Assembly (NCBI GenBank): GCA_002071485.1
Contig: MWFF01000176.1
Location: 1 to 64,000, forward strand
Direction of reading: 5' to 3'
DNA length: 64,000 bases
DNA from: Verrucomicrobia bacterium ADurb.Bin006
GTDB taxonomy: Bacteria > Verrucomicrobiota > Verrucomicrobiia > Limisphaerales > J093
Shown here: positions 33,001 to 41,660 of the stretch, piece after piece
How positions within the stretch are numbered: position 1 is the stretch's first letter
How the letters are laid out: each line of letters opens with the position of its first letter
Position numbers and translations under genes: made by a program
Notes under the pieces: generated by a model
What the model saw: only the letters and a program-made list of their open reading frames with translations
Databases searched by the model: none
Told to the model about the DNA's origin: nothing

Positions 33001-33257
33001 TCGATGCGGGCGCGCCGACAGGAGCAAAGGGTGTCGACGTCAATCGCGCTGTGCAGCACGAGGCCGGTCCGGTATTTGGTCCCACCCTCGCGGACCACGC
33101 CCTCGAGGCGCGGCGGCGCCCAACTCGACTCCTGGACATTGCCGCCGGCCAGGAGCGCGCGGGCCTCCTGCATCACGCGCCAGCCCGCCACCCGCGCGAG
33201 CAGATCGGATGTCAAATCGACACAACCCATGCGTGACTTTGCTTTCCTTGCCTGCAT
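30036..33257 (-). CDS. SWIM zinc-finger / SNF2-family helicase
   Basis: A 1073-residue cytoplasmic DNA translocase. The N-terminal SWIM finger is seen as LCSCRRARIEGAICIHAVA (C-x-C ... C-x-H). Residues of about 150-560 form the variable middle region typical of this bacterial class. The SNF2 ATPase lobe then shows ILADEMGLGKTLQTL (Walker A), VVTSYALIRRD and DEAQHIKN (Walker B). The second lobe shows LVFSQFTSML, LISLKAGGAGLNLTGAD and TDRAHRLGQKRVVTSYRLI. It is complete and of the usual length. The start at 33257 is supported by GAGAAG seven bases upstream; a second ATG lies at 33230. It is the last gene of a likely three-gene unit with the membrane protein and speA. Confidence 0.92.
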   Translation of the reverse strand: MQARKAKSRMGCVDLTSDLLARVAGWRVMQEARALLAGGNVQESSWAPPRLEGVVREGGTKYRTGLVLHSAIDVDTLCSCRRARIEGAICIHAVAAGLHWLATRQAAPHPIHPSPPAREPTATTVRKDAASGHPGSRATEPQPRRALRRAAPGEAAEEIEIRIIFPPNLEQAMAKGKVMLVFEAVRSGRCVPLNMLPLDAPFLLSPADASALDTIETLTADGVPAMLLLGGSDLGQLLPKLAGHSGLSLGRGRPLEISLDAISWPVRATLEASGQITLRLDGSVPTVLATGEVDWCLRENRLQPLRLPTAARGLARGPIRLERSRVPAFLGQDWPVLVADGHVQADFDLSDFGLETEPPRFRLRLEGSLARIEARLTCDYAGHAVAPIHGVVEPLCFPDAACPTRYTLRDSGAEHAALERLAQWGFTGPDRNNRFLLDGETAVLNFFARVFPRLQREWDIELEPRLDGAAKTRLERIEPELLVMPSGEQWFDLSVAFASAGGERFSAADIQRLVLAGQSHVRLRNGRLALIDTGAVEELQQVLLDCEPQQTTSGYRLANAQADFVQSTLREHAGWQLEAPRAWLDRTARPADAAAHECPPLGSLDAVLRPYQKQGVAWLWFLRKHGFGGILADEMGLGKTLQTLAVVAAAQAQTEPGSGPLPSLVVCPTSLVFNWVAEAARFVPGLRVLPLHGLERQARFAEIPRHDLVVTSYALIRRDLDRYRALEFDTVVLDEAQHIKNRETQNAQAVKAIRARHRLVLTGTPLENSVLDLWSIFDFLMPGYLGKARDFRERYEIPITRDRDAAVRDRLARRVRAFLLRRVKRDVAPDLPEKIEQVALCDLTSDQATVYRQVLETGRREIVETVGVQGLARSRMIILTTLLRLRQVCCDLRLLDLPGVEGAAPSGKLDLFEELIEEVIDGGHRALVFSQFTSMLALIRDRLTDRGIEFCYLDGATPDRGGVVRHFQDHTDIPVFLISLKAGGAGLNLTGADTVIHFDPWWNPAVEAQATDRAHRLGQKRVVTSYRLIARGTVEEKILGLQSRKREVIDALLGGEDQPGGDLTWEEIQDLLA

Positions 33258-33315
33258 GCTGACTTCTCTTGTGGACTCCGGCTTCGCGGTGGCAAAAAGT
33301 GGTGAGAAATACAGA

Positions 33316-34029
33316 CTAGCCCGAGGTGAAGACGCTGGCGAGGATGGTTTCCTTGATCCTCCAGATCAGGGTCATGGTCAGCGCGAGCGGGAGCAGAACA
33401 AGCAACAACATGAGCAACACGCCCACCCGGGTGGCGATGTCGCGCATCATCGACAGCGCAAGAGACGGTTGTTCTATCTGGGTCAGGCCGACCCAGCCCG
33501 CGCCTAGCAAAGCCGAGGCGAGCAGGAGATAAAGATTGAGCGTGGTGAAAAGCCTGGCCTCGATTCGCAGCGTCTCGTCGGGCAGCATGGCCGTCAGGCG
33601 CTGGAGCATTTGATTGACCGTGAAGAGGAGCATCAGACCGGACAGGGCAAGGACCAGGACGGCGAATTGAAAGTGGAGCACATCCGGCACGACACGCCAC
33701 CAATACAGGAAAGGCGAGAGGCCGACGTTGATCGAGGCGAACACGAGGGCGCGCTCTCGGGCGTGCTGCCACACCCGTTCGGAGCGCTGGAAGTGGCGCA
33801 TCTGGTGGAGCGCATAGCAGAGGAGGCCGTTGGCGAGCAGGGGGGGAAGCAGACCCAGACCGGCGAGAAGATTGGTGCGTGCCGTTTGCACCGAGACGAC
33901 CAACGCGAGTGGCAACCCCCAGAAGAGGGCTGACAAGCCGCGCACCAGGCGGCTGAGCGCCACCATCAGATCGGTGGCCGATGCGGATTCGACCGGGCGG
34001 GGCGGGGCATTGACTTCGGGCAGGGGCAC
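33316..34029 (-). CDS. Integral membrane protein of unknown function
   Basis: A 237-residue protein I do not recognise. It has about five to six hydrophobic spans (LSALFWGLPLALVVSV, LGLLPPLLANGLLCYAL, FAVLVLALSGLMLLFTV, LYLLLASALLGAGWV, VLLMLLLVLLPLALTMTLIW) with an amphipathic His/Arg-rich connector, HQMRHFQRSERVWQHARER, after the second. No catalytic motif is visible. It begins six bases after the stop of arginine decarboxylase and is therefore probably cotranscribed with it. A transport or envelope role is a guess. Confidence 0.75.
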   Translation of the reverse strand: MPLPEVNAPPRPVESASATDLMVALSRLVRGLSALFWGLPLALVVSVQTARTNLLAGLGLLPPLLANGLLCYALHQMRHFQRSERVWQHARERALVFASINVGLSPFLYWWRVVPDVLHFQFAVLVLALSGLMLLFTVNQMLQRLTAMLPDETLRIEARLFTTLNLYLLLASALLGAGWVGLTQIEQPSLALSMMRDIATRVGVLLMLLLVLLPLALTMTLIWRIKETILASVFTSG

Positions 34030-34035
34030 GCGCTG

Positions 34036-35976
34036 TCAATGCTTGGCCAGATAGGTGTACTCCTTCAGGCCGTGCTCGTATTCGTCGAGCAGACGCATCG
34101 CTTCCGAAGGTTTGAGGCGGTCCGTGCGAATCGCTTCATCCACCTGGGCCTTCATTTGTCGCTTGAGTTCGTTTTCGTCGTACTGCACGGAGGCCAGGGA
34201 TTGGCCGATGGTGGCGCCTTCGATGATCTCCTCGACGTAATAGCCGCACGGCTCGTCCGGTTCTAGGAAGACATGGACCTCGTTGACGCGGCCGAACAGG
34301 TTGTGGAGATCGCCCATGATGTCCTGATAGGCGCCGAGCAGGAAGAAACCGAGGTAGTACGGCTCGGGCTGGCCGTTGCCGCGGACCAGTTTGTGCAGCG
34401 GCAGGGTGTGGCGGACATCCCGCAGATCGATGAACTTGTCGACCTGGCCGTCGGAATCGCAGGTGATGTCGACCAGGATGGCCTCGCGGGTGGGGCGTTC
34501 GTCGAGCCGGCTGATCGGCATTATCGGGAACAACTGGCCCAAGGCCCAATGATCGAGCAAGGACTGGAACACGGAGAAGTTGCAGAGATACTGGTCGCAG
34601 AGACTGTCTTCGAGCCTGAGGATTTCCTCGGGCACATGGGCGTGGCCGCGGAAGCTCTGCACCACCTTCTCGCCGATCTCCCAGTACAGATTCTCGATCT
34701 TGGCGCGGTCGGGAAGATCGAGCAGGCCGAGTGTGAACATGTTCTGGGCACGCTCTTTGCGGTCGAGGGCGTCGTGGAAGGTCTCGAGCTTGTTGCGCCT
34801 GTCGAGGTTCTCCTTCATGTCGATCAACTCCCGCACCATCGCGTGCTCGTTGTCGCCATAGACCAGATTGGGCAGATCGCATTGTTTGGCGATGGCGCCC
34901 AAGACCTCGACGATCAACACGCTGTGGTGGGCGACAATCGCCCGCCCGCTTTCGCTGACGATGTCCGGATGAGGCACCTGCTCGGCGTTGCAGATGCTGG
35001 CCAGGTAATAGACCACGTCGTTCGTGTACTCCTGCAGCGTGTAGTTGGTCGAACTGTCGAAGGCCGACCGGCTCCCGTCGTAATCGATCCCCAGGCCGCC
35101 GCCGGTATCGAAGTACTGCAGCGGGAACCCCATCTTGACCAGCTTGGCGTAGTAACGCGCCGCCTCCTGCACGGCCTTCTTGATCGTCAGGATATCCGGC
35201 ACCTGCGATCCGATATGAAAGTGCAGCAGTTTGAAACAATGACCGAGATTCTCGGCGCGCAGCAAATCCGCGGCGGCCAGCAGTTCCGTCGTGTTCAATC
35301 CGAACTTGGCGTTCTCGCCCCCGCTCTCGGCCCATTTGCCCCCGCCCTTGCTCGCCAGCCGGGTGCGGATGCCGATGAGCGGATCGACGCCAACCTGCCT
35401 CGAGACCTTGAGAATCTGGCTCAATTCTTCGAGTTTCTCGACGACCAGGATGACGGTCTTGCCGAGCTTCAGACCCATCAAGGCCATCCGGATGTAGGCG
35501 GAGTCCTTGTAGCCGTTGCAGATGATCAGACTGCCGACCTGGCTTTGCAGCGCCAACCCCGCGAAGAGTTCCGGCTTGCTGCCGACCTCGAGCCCGAACT
35601 GGTAGCACTGGCCCGCATCCAGAATCTCCTCGACCACCTCGCGCAGTTGATTGACCTTGATCGGAAACACGCCGCGGTAGGATCCCTTGTACTCGAATTC
35701 CCTGATCGACGTGCGAAAAGCCTGGTTCACCGACTCGACCCGGTGCCTGAGGATGTCCTGGAAACGAATCAACAGCGGCAATTTCAACCCTCGCCCCTTC
35801 GCTTCCTCGATGACATCGGTCAAGTCCACCACCGCGCCGGAATCCTGCTGCGGTTTGGCGATCACGTGGCCCGCTTCGTTGATGTCGAAGTAATTCGCCC
35901 CCCAACGGTCAATGTGATAAAGACCACGCGCGGCAGCGATGTCCCAAGGCCGCTGGTCGTCCCTAAGGTTGCTCAT
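34036..35976 (-). CDS. speA: Biosynthetic arginine decarboxylase
   Basis: A 646-residue PLP enzyme that converts arginine to agmatine, the entry to polyamine synthesis. The PLP lysine lies in GVFPIKVNQLREVVEEIL (about residue 107). The substrate and cofactor regions are HFHIGSQVPD, YFDTGGGLGIDYDG and SESGRAIVAHH. The C-terminal active-site cysteine lies in VDITCDSDG. Length and order match the large SpeA class. Its neighbours on the same strand are the membrane protein and helicase, which say little about it. A spermidine-synthase-fold gene lies about 4 kb away. Confidence 0.95.
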   Translation of the reverse strand: MSNLRDDQRPWDIAAARGLYHIDRWGANYFDINEAGHVIAKPQQDSGAVVDLTDVIEEAKGRGLKLPLLIRFQDILRHRVESVNQAFRTSIREFEYKGSYRGVFPIKVNQLREVVEEILDAGQCYQFGLEVGSKPELFAGLALQSQVGSLIICNGYKDSAYIRMALMGLKLGKTVILVVEKLEELSQILKVSRQVGVDPLIGIRTRLASKGGGKWAESGGENAKFGLNTTELLAAADLLRAENLGHCFKLLHFHIGSQVPDILTIKKAVQEAARYYAKLVKMGFPLQYFDTGGGLGIDYDGSRSAFDSSTNYTLQEYTNDVVYYLASICNAEQVPHPDIVSESGRAIVAHHSVLIVEVLGAIAKQCDLPNLVYGDNEHAMVRELIDMKENLDRRNKLETFHDALDRKERAQNMFTLGLLDLPDRAKIENLYWEIGEKVVQSFRGHAHVPEEILRLEDSLCDQYLCNFSVFQSLLDHWALGQLFPIMPISRLDERPTREAILVDITCDSDGQVDKFIDLRDVRHTLPLHKLVRGNGQPEPYYLGFFLLGAYQDIMGDLHNLFGRVNEVHVFLEPDEPCGYYVEEIIEGATIGQSLASVQYDENELKRQMKAQVDEAIRTDRLKPSEAMRLLDEYEHGLKEYTYLAKH

Positions 35977-36191
35977 TTCTGAATCGTGGGCGGCACTATA
36001 GGAAGACCGCCGCGGTTTTCAATAGGCTGCATCAAGAATCTTATTCTCTCCTCATGCTCGGGGCGCTCTGGCCGCCGCGCCCGAGCACGCGCGCCGGCAC
36101 GATGAGGATTGCCGAATGGACGATGCGCGGCGGAGAAAACAGCGCCGGGTGAGTGCAATTGGGCCTGGCGGAACGAGACGTCGCCGGGTGT

Positions 36192-36992
36192 TCATGCGTG
36201 CCGCGTCGAGTCGGGCAAAAGGCGAGTCAGGACGGTTTTCAAGGCGCGCGCCACGCCGTGGCCGTGGGGGAGATGGCTGACGATGCCGCCTTGCTGCCGG
36301 ACGGCGGCCTTGACCTCGGGCAGGGCATTCGACGGCGCAGCCAGGTACCCGGCGATCTCCTTCTTAAGCATGGGCAGGTCGTTCAGATGATCGCCGACCG
36401 CGAAGATGTTGGCCGATGCGATTCCCAGGCGGCCTGCGATTTCGCTCAGGGCGGTCCCCTTCGAGTACGCGGCGTGACTGAATCGGGCGTAGACGTCGTT
36501 GCGAGTGATCGTCAGGTTCGGCACGGTGCGGCAGTACTCGCGCAGAAAAGCCTCGATGGCGTCGGTGTCCGGATTGGACCGAGCCAGCAGGCAGAGAGGG
36601 GACCAGGGGTCGGCGTAGACCTCGGCGTTGAAGTGCTCGTTGATCCAGGCCGTCAGGCGTGGCACATCGGCGCGCATTCGCTTGTAGAGGGCCGCATGAT
36701 CGCGCGCACAGCGGTCGTTCCAGTCCGTCAGGCCGACATAGCGATGATCCTGATGGATGTAGATCTCACGTTCCACGAGCACCAGGTAGTCCGGCCAAAC
36801 GCCAAGGCCGGACCGCGCCATGGCCTCCATCAGGCTGGTCAGGTCGCGTCCGGTGTTGATAACCCAGCGGGCTCCCCGAGCCTGGAGGTCCTGGAGCAGT
36901 CGCTGCAGGGTTTCGGGCACCGGCGGGTTCTCGAATTCGGCGAAGATTGTGCCATCGAAATCGGTTGATATGAGCTGAACGGGCAATGACAT
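36192..36992 (-). CDS. HAD-superfamily phosphatase, Cof/sucrose-phosphatase-like
   Basis: A 266-residue cytoplasmic hydrolase. HAD motif I is STDFDGTIF, motif II is VINTGRDL, the motif III lysine lies in YSKGTALSEIAGRLGI, and motif IV is FAVGDHLNDLPML. The cap between motifs II and III is of the C2B type. Such enzymes dephosphorylate sugar phosphates or similar small molecules; the substrate cannot be read from the sequence. It stands alone between speA and a divergent small gene. About 215 bases upstream of speA separate the two, with no gene. Confidence 0.85.
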   Translation of the reverse strand: MSLPVQLISTDFDGTIFAEFENPPVPETLQRLLQDLQARGARWVINTGRDLTSLMEAMARSGLGVWPDYLVLVEREIYIHQDHRYVGLTDWNDRCARDHAALYKRMRADVPRLTAWINEHFNAEVYADPWSPLCLLARSNPDTDAIEAFLREYCRTVPNLTITRNDVYARFSHAAYSKGTALSEIAGRLGIASANIFAVGDHLNDLPMLKKEIAGYLAAPSNALPEVKAAVRQQGGIVSHLPHGHGVARALKTVLTRLLPDSTRHA

Positions 36993-37077
36993 GATTTGAG
37001 TCGAGGTCCAAAAGGTTCGGTTGGGCCCTTGCGCAGCGGGCAGAATCGTGTCATATGCGCCTTTGTCAAAACGATTT

Positions 37078-37356
37078 ATGAAGTCAGCTTACGAACTGGC
37101 CATGGAGCGGCTCAATCGAGACTCGCCGATCAAGAAGCTCTCGGACGCCCAGAAGACGAAACTCGCCGAACTCGATTCGATCTACGCGGCCAAGATTGCC
37201 GAGCGTGAGATTGCGCTCACAAACGACATACGCGCCGCCGAAATCAAAGGGGACATCGAAGCAGCCGAGCAGGCCCGGCGCATCCTTGCGGCCGAGCGCG
37301 CAAAGCTCCAGGCCGAACTCGAGACCCAAAAAGACCGAATTCGGGCCCAAGACTGA
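37078..37356 (+). CDS. Small coiled-coil protein
   Basis: A 92-residue protein from ATG 37078, made almost entirely of charged heptad-like helix: DAQKTKLAELDSIYAAKIAE, EREIALTNDIRAAEIKGD and ARRILAAERAKLQAELETQK. No signal peptide, membrane span or known domain is visible. Similar short helical proteins are found in related bacteria with no assigned function. It is divergent from the HAD gene and convergent with the ClC gene, whose stop is 11 bases away. I am fairly sure that it is expressed because of its clean amino-acid composition. Confidence 0.7.
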   Translation: MKSAYELAMERLNRDSPIKKLSDAQKTKLAELDSIYAAKIAEREIALTNDIRAAEIKGDIEAAEQARRILAAERAKLQAELETQKDRIRAQD

Positions 37357-37367
37357 CGGCGTGCGGA

Positions 37368-39188
37368 TCAATCGCGCGCCGCCTGCCGGGCGGCGATGGC
37401 GTCGGTGAAAAGCCTGAGCGCTTCGCCGCGCGAGAGTGCTCCGGTGAGTCGGAATTCGAACAGGTTGTTCACTACGGGGACATTGCGCATTTCGCTCGAA
37501 AGAAGGACGGGGAGGGCGTCCTGGAGCCTCTGATTGGGCGTCAGGCACGGGGGAGGCGGGCGCATGATGTCCAGGGCGATCACGGCCCGGAGCTCCTCTC
37601 CGGCGTTCAGATGCCCCTTCAGATCGTGCAGAGACACCACTCCTACCAGGCGCTGGCGAGCATCCACAACCGGCAGGTAGTTGTTCGGGATCGTGAGAAA
37701 ACGCTTGCCAATCTCCTGGAGCGGCGTGGTTTCGCGCACCGGCGCGACCGGGGCCAGCATGAGGTCGCCGACGGTTCGTTCAATGGCCGCGCCGAGGCGC
37801 GCGCTCTCGGTCTCGACAAACAGTCCTTTGCGCTGCAGCGGTTCGGTGTAGACGGATGCCGGGTGCAGGCTGCGTCCCACCAGCGTGCCGACCGCGCACG
37901 CGAGCATCAAAGCCGGCATCAGTGAGTAATTCAGCGAGATCTCGAATACGATGATCATGGCGAGCAGGGGCGAGCGTGTGGTCGCGGCCAGAACACTGCC
38001 CATGCCGACGAGCGCAAACGCCCCGGCCGGAAGGGCGTCCGCCATACCCAAGGCGTGCAGCCCGTGGCCAAAGAGGCTCCCCATCGCCGCGCCGAGAAAC
38101 AAAGTGGGCGTGAACACGCCGCCCACCGTCCCCGCGCCTACGGTCAAAGCGGTGGCAACGAGCTTGGCGCCGAGCAAGGCCAGCACAAACAACGTGCTGT
38201 AGATGCCCTCGTCGCCGAGGATGCGCGAGGTGACGACGTAGCCGTTGCCCCACACCTCCGGCACCTGGATTGCCAGGGACCCGACCACAAGGCCGGCGGC
38301 CGCCAGCCGGATATGGATCGGCCATCCGGTCCGGTCGAACAGAGTTTCTCCCCACCTCAGCATTTTCAAAAACAGGGCGCCGAGGGTTCCCGAGGCCGCC
38401 CCGAGCACTACAAACCACGGCAGTTGCGTCAGACTGGTGAAGTTGAAGTCGGGCACCGTGTACCAGGGTTCGATGCCGAAAAAGCTGCGCGACACAACCG
38501 CCGCCGAGACTGAGGCGCACACCAGAGGTGCGAACAGGTTCATCGCGAAATTGCCGAGCACGATCTGGGCGGCAAAGACGGCGCCCGCAATCGGGGCGTT
38601 GTAGGCCGCGGCCATTCCTGCCGCGGCACCGCAGGCCACCATCAGCCGCAAGCGATATGGTGGCCAGCGCAAGCGCTGACCCCCCTGCGACGCGAAGGTC
38701 GCCGAAAGCTGGATGAGCGATCCTTCGCGTCCGATCGATGCGCCGGTGGCGATGCTGATCAAGGACGAGAGCGATTTGATGCCGGTTGTGCGAAAGGGCA
38801 ATCGGCCATCGCCGGCCACCACCACCTCGAGCAAGTTGGTCGAGCCCTGTGTGCCTACCACGCGCAGGCCCCAATGCAGCGCCAGCCCCGCCACCAGACC
38901 CCCCAGCGCAGGCCCCGCCAGCCGCGTCCAGGGCCCCAGTCCCTCCGCGATCTCCGTCAGATCACCCAGCCGGTTCAGAGTCAGCCATTTGATAAGTTCC
39001 GTCGCACCGAAGAAGACGAAGTTAGTCAGTCCCGCCACCAGGCCGATCGCGACCGCGAGCGCGATGTGGATGGCGTCTTCGCTGAGACGCAGGTGCTGTC
39101 GCAGGGCGAGCAACCGCTGCCAACGGCGCGCCAAATAAGCCTGGCCGGCCGCCGCGAGTCGCTCCCACGTCAGGCGCCCGAACGCCAT
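37368..39188 (-). CDS. ClC-family chloride channel/exchanger with C-terminal CBS pair
   Basis: A 606-residue inner-membrane protein. The ClC selectivity motifs are present: GASIGREGSLIQLSA (the glutamate of GREG is the gating residue of proton-coupled exchangers) and GGVFTPTLFLGAAMGSLFG. There are about ten hydrophobic helices up to residue ~440. The C-terminal part (about 455-600) has two CBS domains (LQEIGKRFLTIPNNYLPVVD, VVSLHDLKGHL, ALDIMRPPPPCLTPNQRLQD) that may bind adenine nucleotides. The protein is complete. The small lipoprotein gene directly upstream (18 bases) is probably in the same transcript. Confidence 0.93.
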   Translation of the reverse strand: MAFGRLTWERLAAAGQAYLARRWQRLLALRQHLRLSEDAIHIALAVAIGLVAGLTNFVFFGATELIKWLTLNRLGDLTEIAEGLGPWTRLAGPALGGLVAGLALHWGLRVVGTQGSTNLLEVVVAGDGRLPFRTTGIKSLSSLISIATGASIGREGSLIQLSATFASQGGQRLRWPPYRLRLMVACGAAAGMAAAYNAPIAGAVFAAQIVLGNFAMNLFAPLVCASVSAAVVSRSFFGIEPWYTVPDFNFTSLTQLPWFVVLGAASGTLGALFLKMLRWGETLFDRTGWPIHIRLAAAGLVVGSLAIQVPEVWGNGYVVTSRILGDEGIYSTLFVLALLGAKLVATALTVGAGTVGGVFTPTLFLGAAMGSLFGHGLHALGMADALPAGAFALVGMGSVLAATTRSPLLAMIIVFEISLNYSLMPALMLACAVGTLVGRSLHPASVYTEPLQRKGLFVETESARLGAAIERTVGDLMLAPVAPVRETTPLQEIGKRFLTIPNNYLPVVDARQRLVGVVSLHDLKGHLNAGEELRAVIALDIMRPPPPCLTPNQRLQDALPVLLSSEMRNVPVVNNLFEFRLTGALSRGEALRLFTDAIAARQAARD

Positions 39189-39206
39189 GAAGTCACGCTC
39201 CCGAGA

Positions 39207-39368
39207 TCAACCGCCCCGTGCCGGTCCGGATTCGACCGCCGTTGATCTCCAGCCTTTGCCGGGAATGAACTCCTTGCTGCCCGAATCGCTGGCACACCCC
39301 GCGCCGAGCCAGGTTGCCAACGCCAGGAGCAATCCCAGCCATCCAAGTCTTCGTCCGGATGCACTCAT
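39207..39368 (-). CDS. Small lipoprotein of unknown function
   Basis: A 53-residue product from the ATG at 39368: MSASGRRLGWLGLLLALATW followed by the lipobox LGAGC and about 27 mature residues, including KEFIPGKGWRSTA. The clear signal sequence with lipobox makes it a credible gene in spite of its size. It precedes the ClC gene on the same strand and is divergent from yqgE. Confidence 0.65.
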   Translation of the reverse strand: MSASGRRLGWLGLLLALATWLGAGCASDSGSKEFIPGKGWRSTAVESGPARGG

Positions 39369-39522
39369 GGGCGTCAATCTAATCGAGGTTGTCAGACTGA
39401 CAAGCTTGTTGCACAGTCTCGTTGCGCCGCAAATGAGAGCCGGGCGGCTTGCGGGCATCGGCACGCCGCCTCTTCCGGCTGGGCCGCGGCGGGACCGCAG
39501 GCGGTCGACTGAAGATCGGATC

Positions 39523-40083
39523 ATGCCAAAGGCACCCAAATTCCTGGAAGGCCAATTGCTGTTGGACGGTGGCAACCTTTATGGATCGTGGTTTCATCGC
39601 ACGGTCATCCTGATTTGCCAGCACGACGCCGAGGGCGCATTCGGTCTGGTCCTCAACAGACTCAGCGGCAACAAGGTGGGGGACGCGCTCGTGGCCGACC
39701 TGCCCGATCGGATCAAGGAACTCCCGCTCTTTGTCGGCGGCCCTGTTCAGGGGACCGCCATGAGCTTTCTGCACACCGATTCCTACCTCCCCAATGCCAA
39801 CGTCCTCCCCAATCTCAGATTGAGCCACTCGCTCGACGAGCTTGTCGAGTTGGGCGACTCCTTTTCATCCACTCAACAGTTCAGGCTCTTCGCCGGCTAC
39901 GCCGGCTGGAGCCCGGGCCAGCTCGAGAATGAAATGCGTCGCAACGCCTGGCTGGTTCACCCGGCCACAGTCGATCTGGTTTTTCACACGGAACCAGCGA
40001 GGCTCTGGCAACATATCCTGAGAAAGAAAGGATGGCGCTATCGCCTCCTGGCGGAGTCCCCCGAGGACCTCTCGTGGAACTAG
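39523..40083 (+). CDS. YqgE/AlgH family protein
   Basis: About 186 residues of the YqgE/AlgH (DUF179) family, soluble cytoplasmic proteins with no proven biochemical function. The family signature is clear: FLEGQLLLDGGN near the start, FHRTVILICQHDAEGAFGLV followed by LNR, LPLFVGGPVQ, FRLFAGYAGWSPGQLENE and WLVHPA. The ATG at 39523 is chosen since homology begins there; the frame is open 112 codons further upstream but overlaps the divergent lipoprotein. About 160 bases follow without a gene. Confidence 0.92.
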   Translation: MPKAPKFLEGQLLLDGGNLYGSWFHRTVILICQHDAEGAFGLVLNRLSGNKVGDALVADLPDRIKELPLFVGGPVQGTAMSFLHTDSYLPNANVLPNLRLSHSLDELVELGDSFSSTQQFRLFAGYAGWSPGQLENEMRRNAWLVHPATVDLVFHTEPARLWQHILRKKGWRYRLLAESPEDLSWN

Positions 40084-40241
40084 CGGGCACCAGACCAAAT
40101 CCAGTTCTCGTCTGCATGGGGAGTCCCCGTGCTTCCCGACACCTCTCTCCCGCGCCTCGCTCAGTAGCATCCTTGCCCCGTTTAGCGCAGCACAGAAACT
40201 CGACTTGTCTACAGCGGATTTCACCGGTCAAGGCTAGCCGG

Positions 40242-41201
40242 TTACGGTTCCTCGCGAAGCGTGTGAAATAACCGTAAGGGCCGCATGCCTCCCAACAGCC
40301 CGTCCACGGGCGCGTAGTCGTCCGCCAGCAAAGGCGAGTTGATGGAGCTCGAAGGCGGCGCGACGCGCAAGACGCCCAGCCGCTGAAAGAAGGTCGGGAG
40401 CCGCATTCGGCCCGATTGCCAGGCCGGCATGGCGTTGGGCCAAAGCTCGTGAGCCCTCTTCGCCTCGGCACTGTGGGTCCCCACCAGCACGACATTCCAA
40501 CTCTCGCGCGCGGGGAAGAGGTAGACCTGGGGAAACACCGATTTCATTGTCCGATAGATCGCCCCGACCAAATCCGCCTTGTTGTTCTGCAACACGCCGA
40601 TGCAGTTGTAGGCGACGACGCCGTTGGGAGCGAGCCGGTCGTTGACAAGCCCGAAGAACTCCTGCGTGGCGAGATGATATGGGATCGAGGCGCCATACCG
40701 CCCTTCGACATAGGCGTCGACGAGCACTGCGTCGTACTGTCGCCGGCTGCGCCGCAGAAACACCCTGCCGTCCGAAATAACGACTCGCTGCCGCGGCGAT
40801 TGGCGGAAGCCGAAATAGTCCTCCGCCACCTTCAATACGACGGGGTCGATCTCGACCGTCTCGACCGTCACTCCGGGGCAATAACGCGCGTAAGCCTGCT
40901 GCGCGCTGCCGCCACCCAGGCCGATCATCAGGACGTTCGTCATCGCCCCGTTCCAAAGCCACGGCATGAAGAAGTAATCGATGTACTCGAAACGGCCTGC
41001 TTCCGGGTCGGCCAGTGCAATCCGCGACTGCTCGGAGCTGTCGAACAGGAGGGAGCGATATCCCCCCGCCTCGACCACGCGAATATGGTGGTAGACCGAT
41101 GTGGTTTCGAACACAACCGTTCCGCCGTCGGCGATGGTTGTCCAGGCTGCGAGTAACACCAGGACAACAGCCGCCAACACGCCGTGTCTTCGCAGCATCA
41201 T
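40242..41201 (-). CDS. Spermidine-synthase-fold protein with an N-terminal membrane anchor
   Basis: About 319 residues. A hydrophobic segment (GVLAAVVLVLLAAWTTI) opens the protein, then a spermidine-synthase-type domain follows: TSVYHHIRVVEAGGYRSLLF, the nucleotide-binding VLMIGLGGGSAQQAYAR, VETVEIDPVVLKVAEDYFGF, VISDGRVFLRR and the catalytic-region YDAVLVDAYVEGRYG. Such proteins often form the soluble half of larger membrane fusions and are not necessarily polyamine enzymes. The start at ATG 41201 overlaps the stop of an upstream membrane-domain remnant (ATGA), showing that the two once formed, or still form, a coupled pair. Whether the enzyme still works without its missing partner is unknown. 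Confidence 0.8.
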   Translation of the reverse strand: MMLRRHGVLAAVVLVLLAAWTTIADGGTVVFETTSVYHHIRVVEAGGYRSLLFDSSEQSRIALADPEAGRFEYIDYFFMPWLWNGAMTNVLMIGLGGGSAQQAYARYCPGVTVETVEIDPVVLKVAEDYFGFRQSPRQRVVISDGRVFLRRSRRQYDAVLVDAYVEGRYGASIPYHLATQEFFGLVNDRLAPNGVVAYNCIGVLQNNKADLVGAIYRTMKSVFPQVYLFPARESWNVVLVGTHSAEAKRAHELWPNAMPAWQSGRMRLPTFFQRLGVLRVAPPSSSINSPLLADDYAPVDGLLGGMRPLRLFHTLREEP

Positions 41202-41541
41202 GAGCAACTCGTGGAAACGCCGGCAGCAGCCGGCAATGTTCCAGCCCGCATTGGCACACCTTTGGAGGCGTTCGGCTTCGCCGCGGTCACAAGTTCATGG
41301 CACATGCGGGCCAGGTTTCGACCCGCCCTTGATCCGCGGCGATCCCCACACAGGCAACAAATGGCGAGCACTGCGATCAACGCTCCCATGAGCCTGAAAA
41401 TGCTCGATATCCGCATCACGTCCAGCAGAACATACCCTGTGGCGAACACGCCGGCAATTCCGCCCAGCGTGTTGGACGCGACAATCGACGCGCTCGAGCG
41501 TCCGAGCCGATCCATACTGACGGAGACCCATGCGGCCCCGC
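41198..41541 (-). pseudogene. C-terminal remnant of the membrane partner of the spermidine-synthase-like protein
   Basis: The frame ending at 41198 reads MDRLGRSSASIVASNTLGGI, AGVFATGYVLLD and FRLMGALIAVLAICCLCG, the last two or three membrane spans of the transporter-like domain usually fused or coupled to spermidine-synthase-like proteins, followed by a polar tail. Homology stops at about 41541. Upstream there is only a short repeat-like stretch and then the divergent PadR gene, so roughly the first several hundred residues are missing. Confidence 0.6.
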
Positions 41542-41660
41542 TGATACTTGACGGGCCGTTCTGTATTCTGTATTGGGTAATATGTGATACGGAGTAGCTC
41601 GCGATCGAGGGCTGGATCATCCAGTAGCGCAAGGGGCTGATCGAGTACTGCCTGCTGCTC

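Noticed and set aside
34273-35982. A 569-codon open frame on the plus strand
   Set aside because: It is antisense to arginine decarboxylase, whose motifs are complete; the plus frame has no family features.
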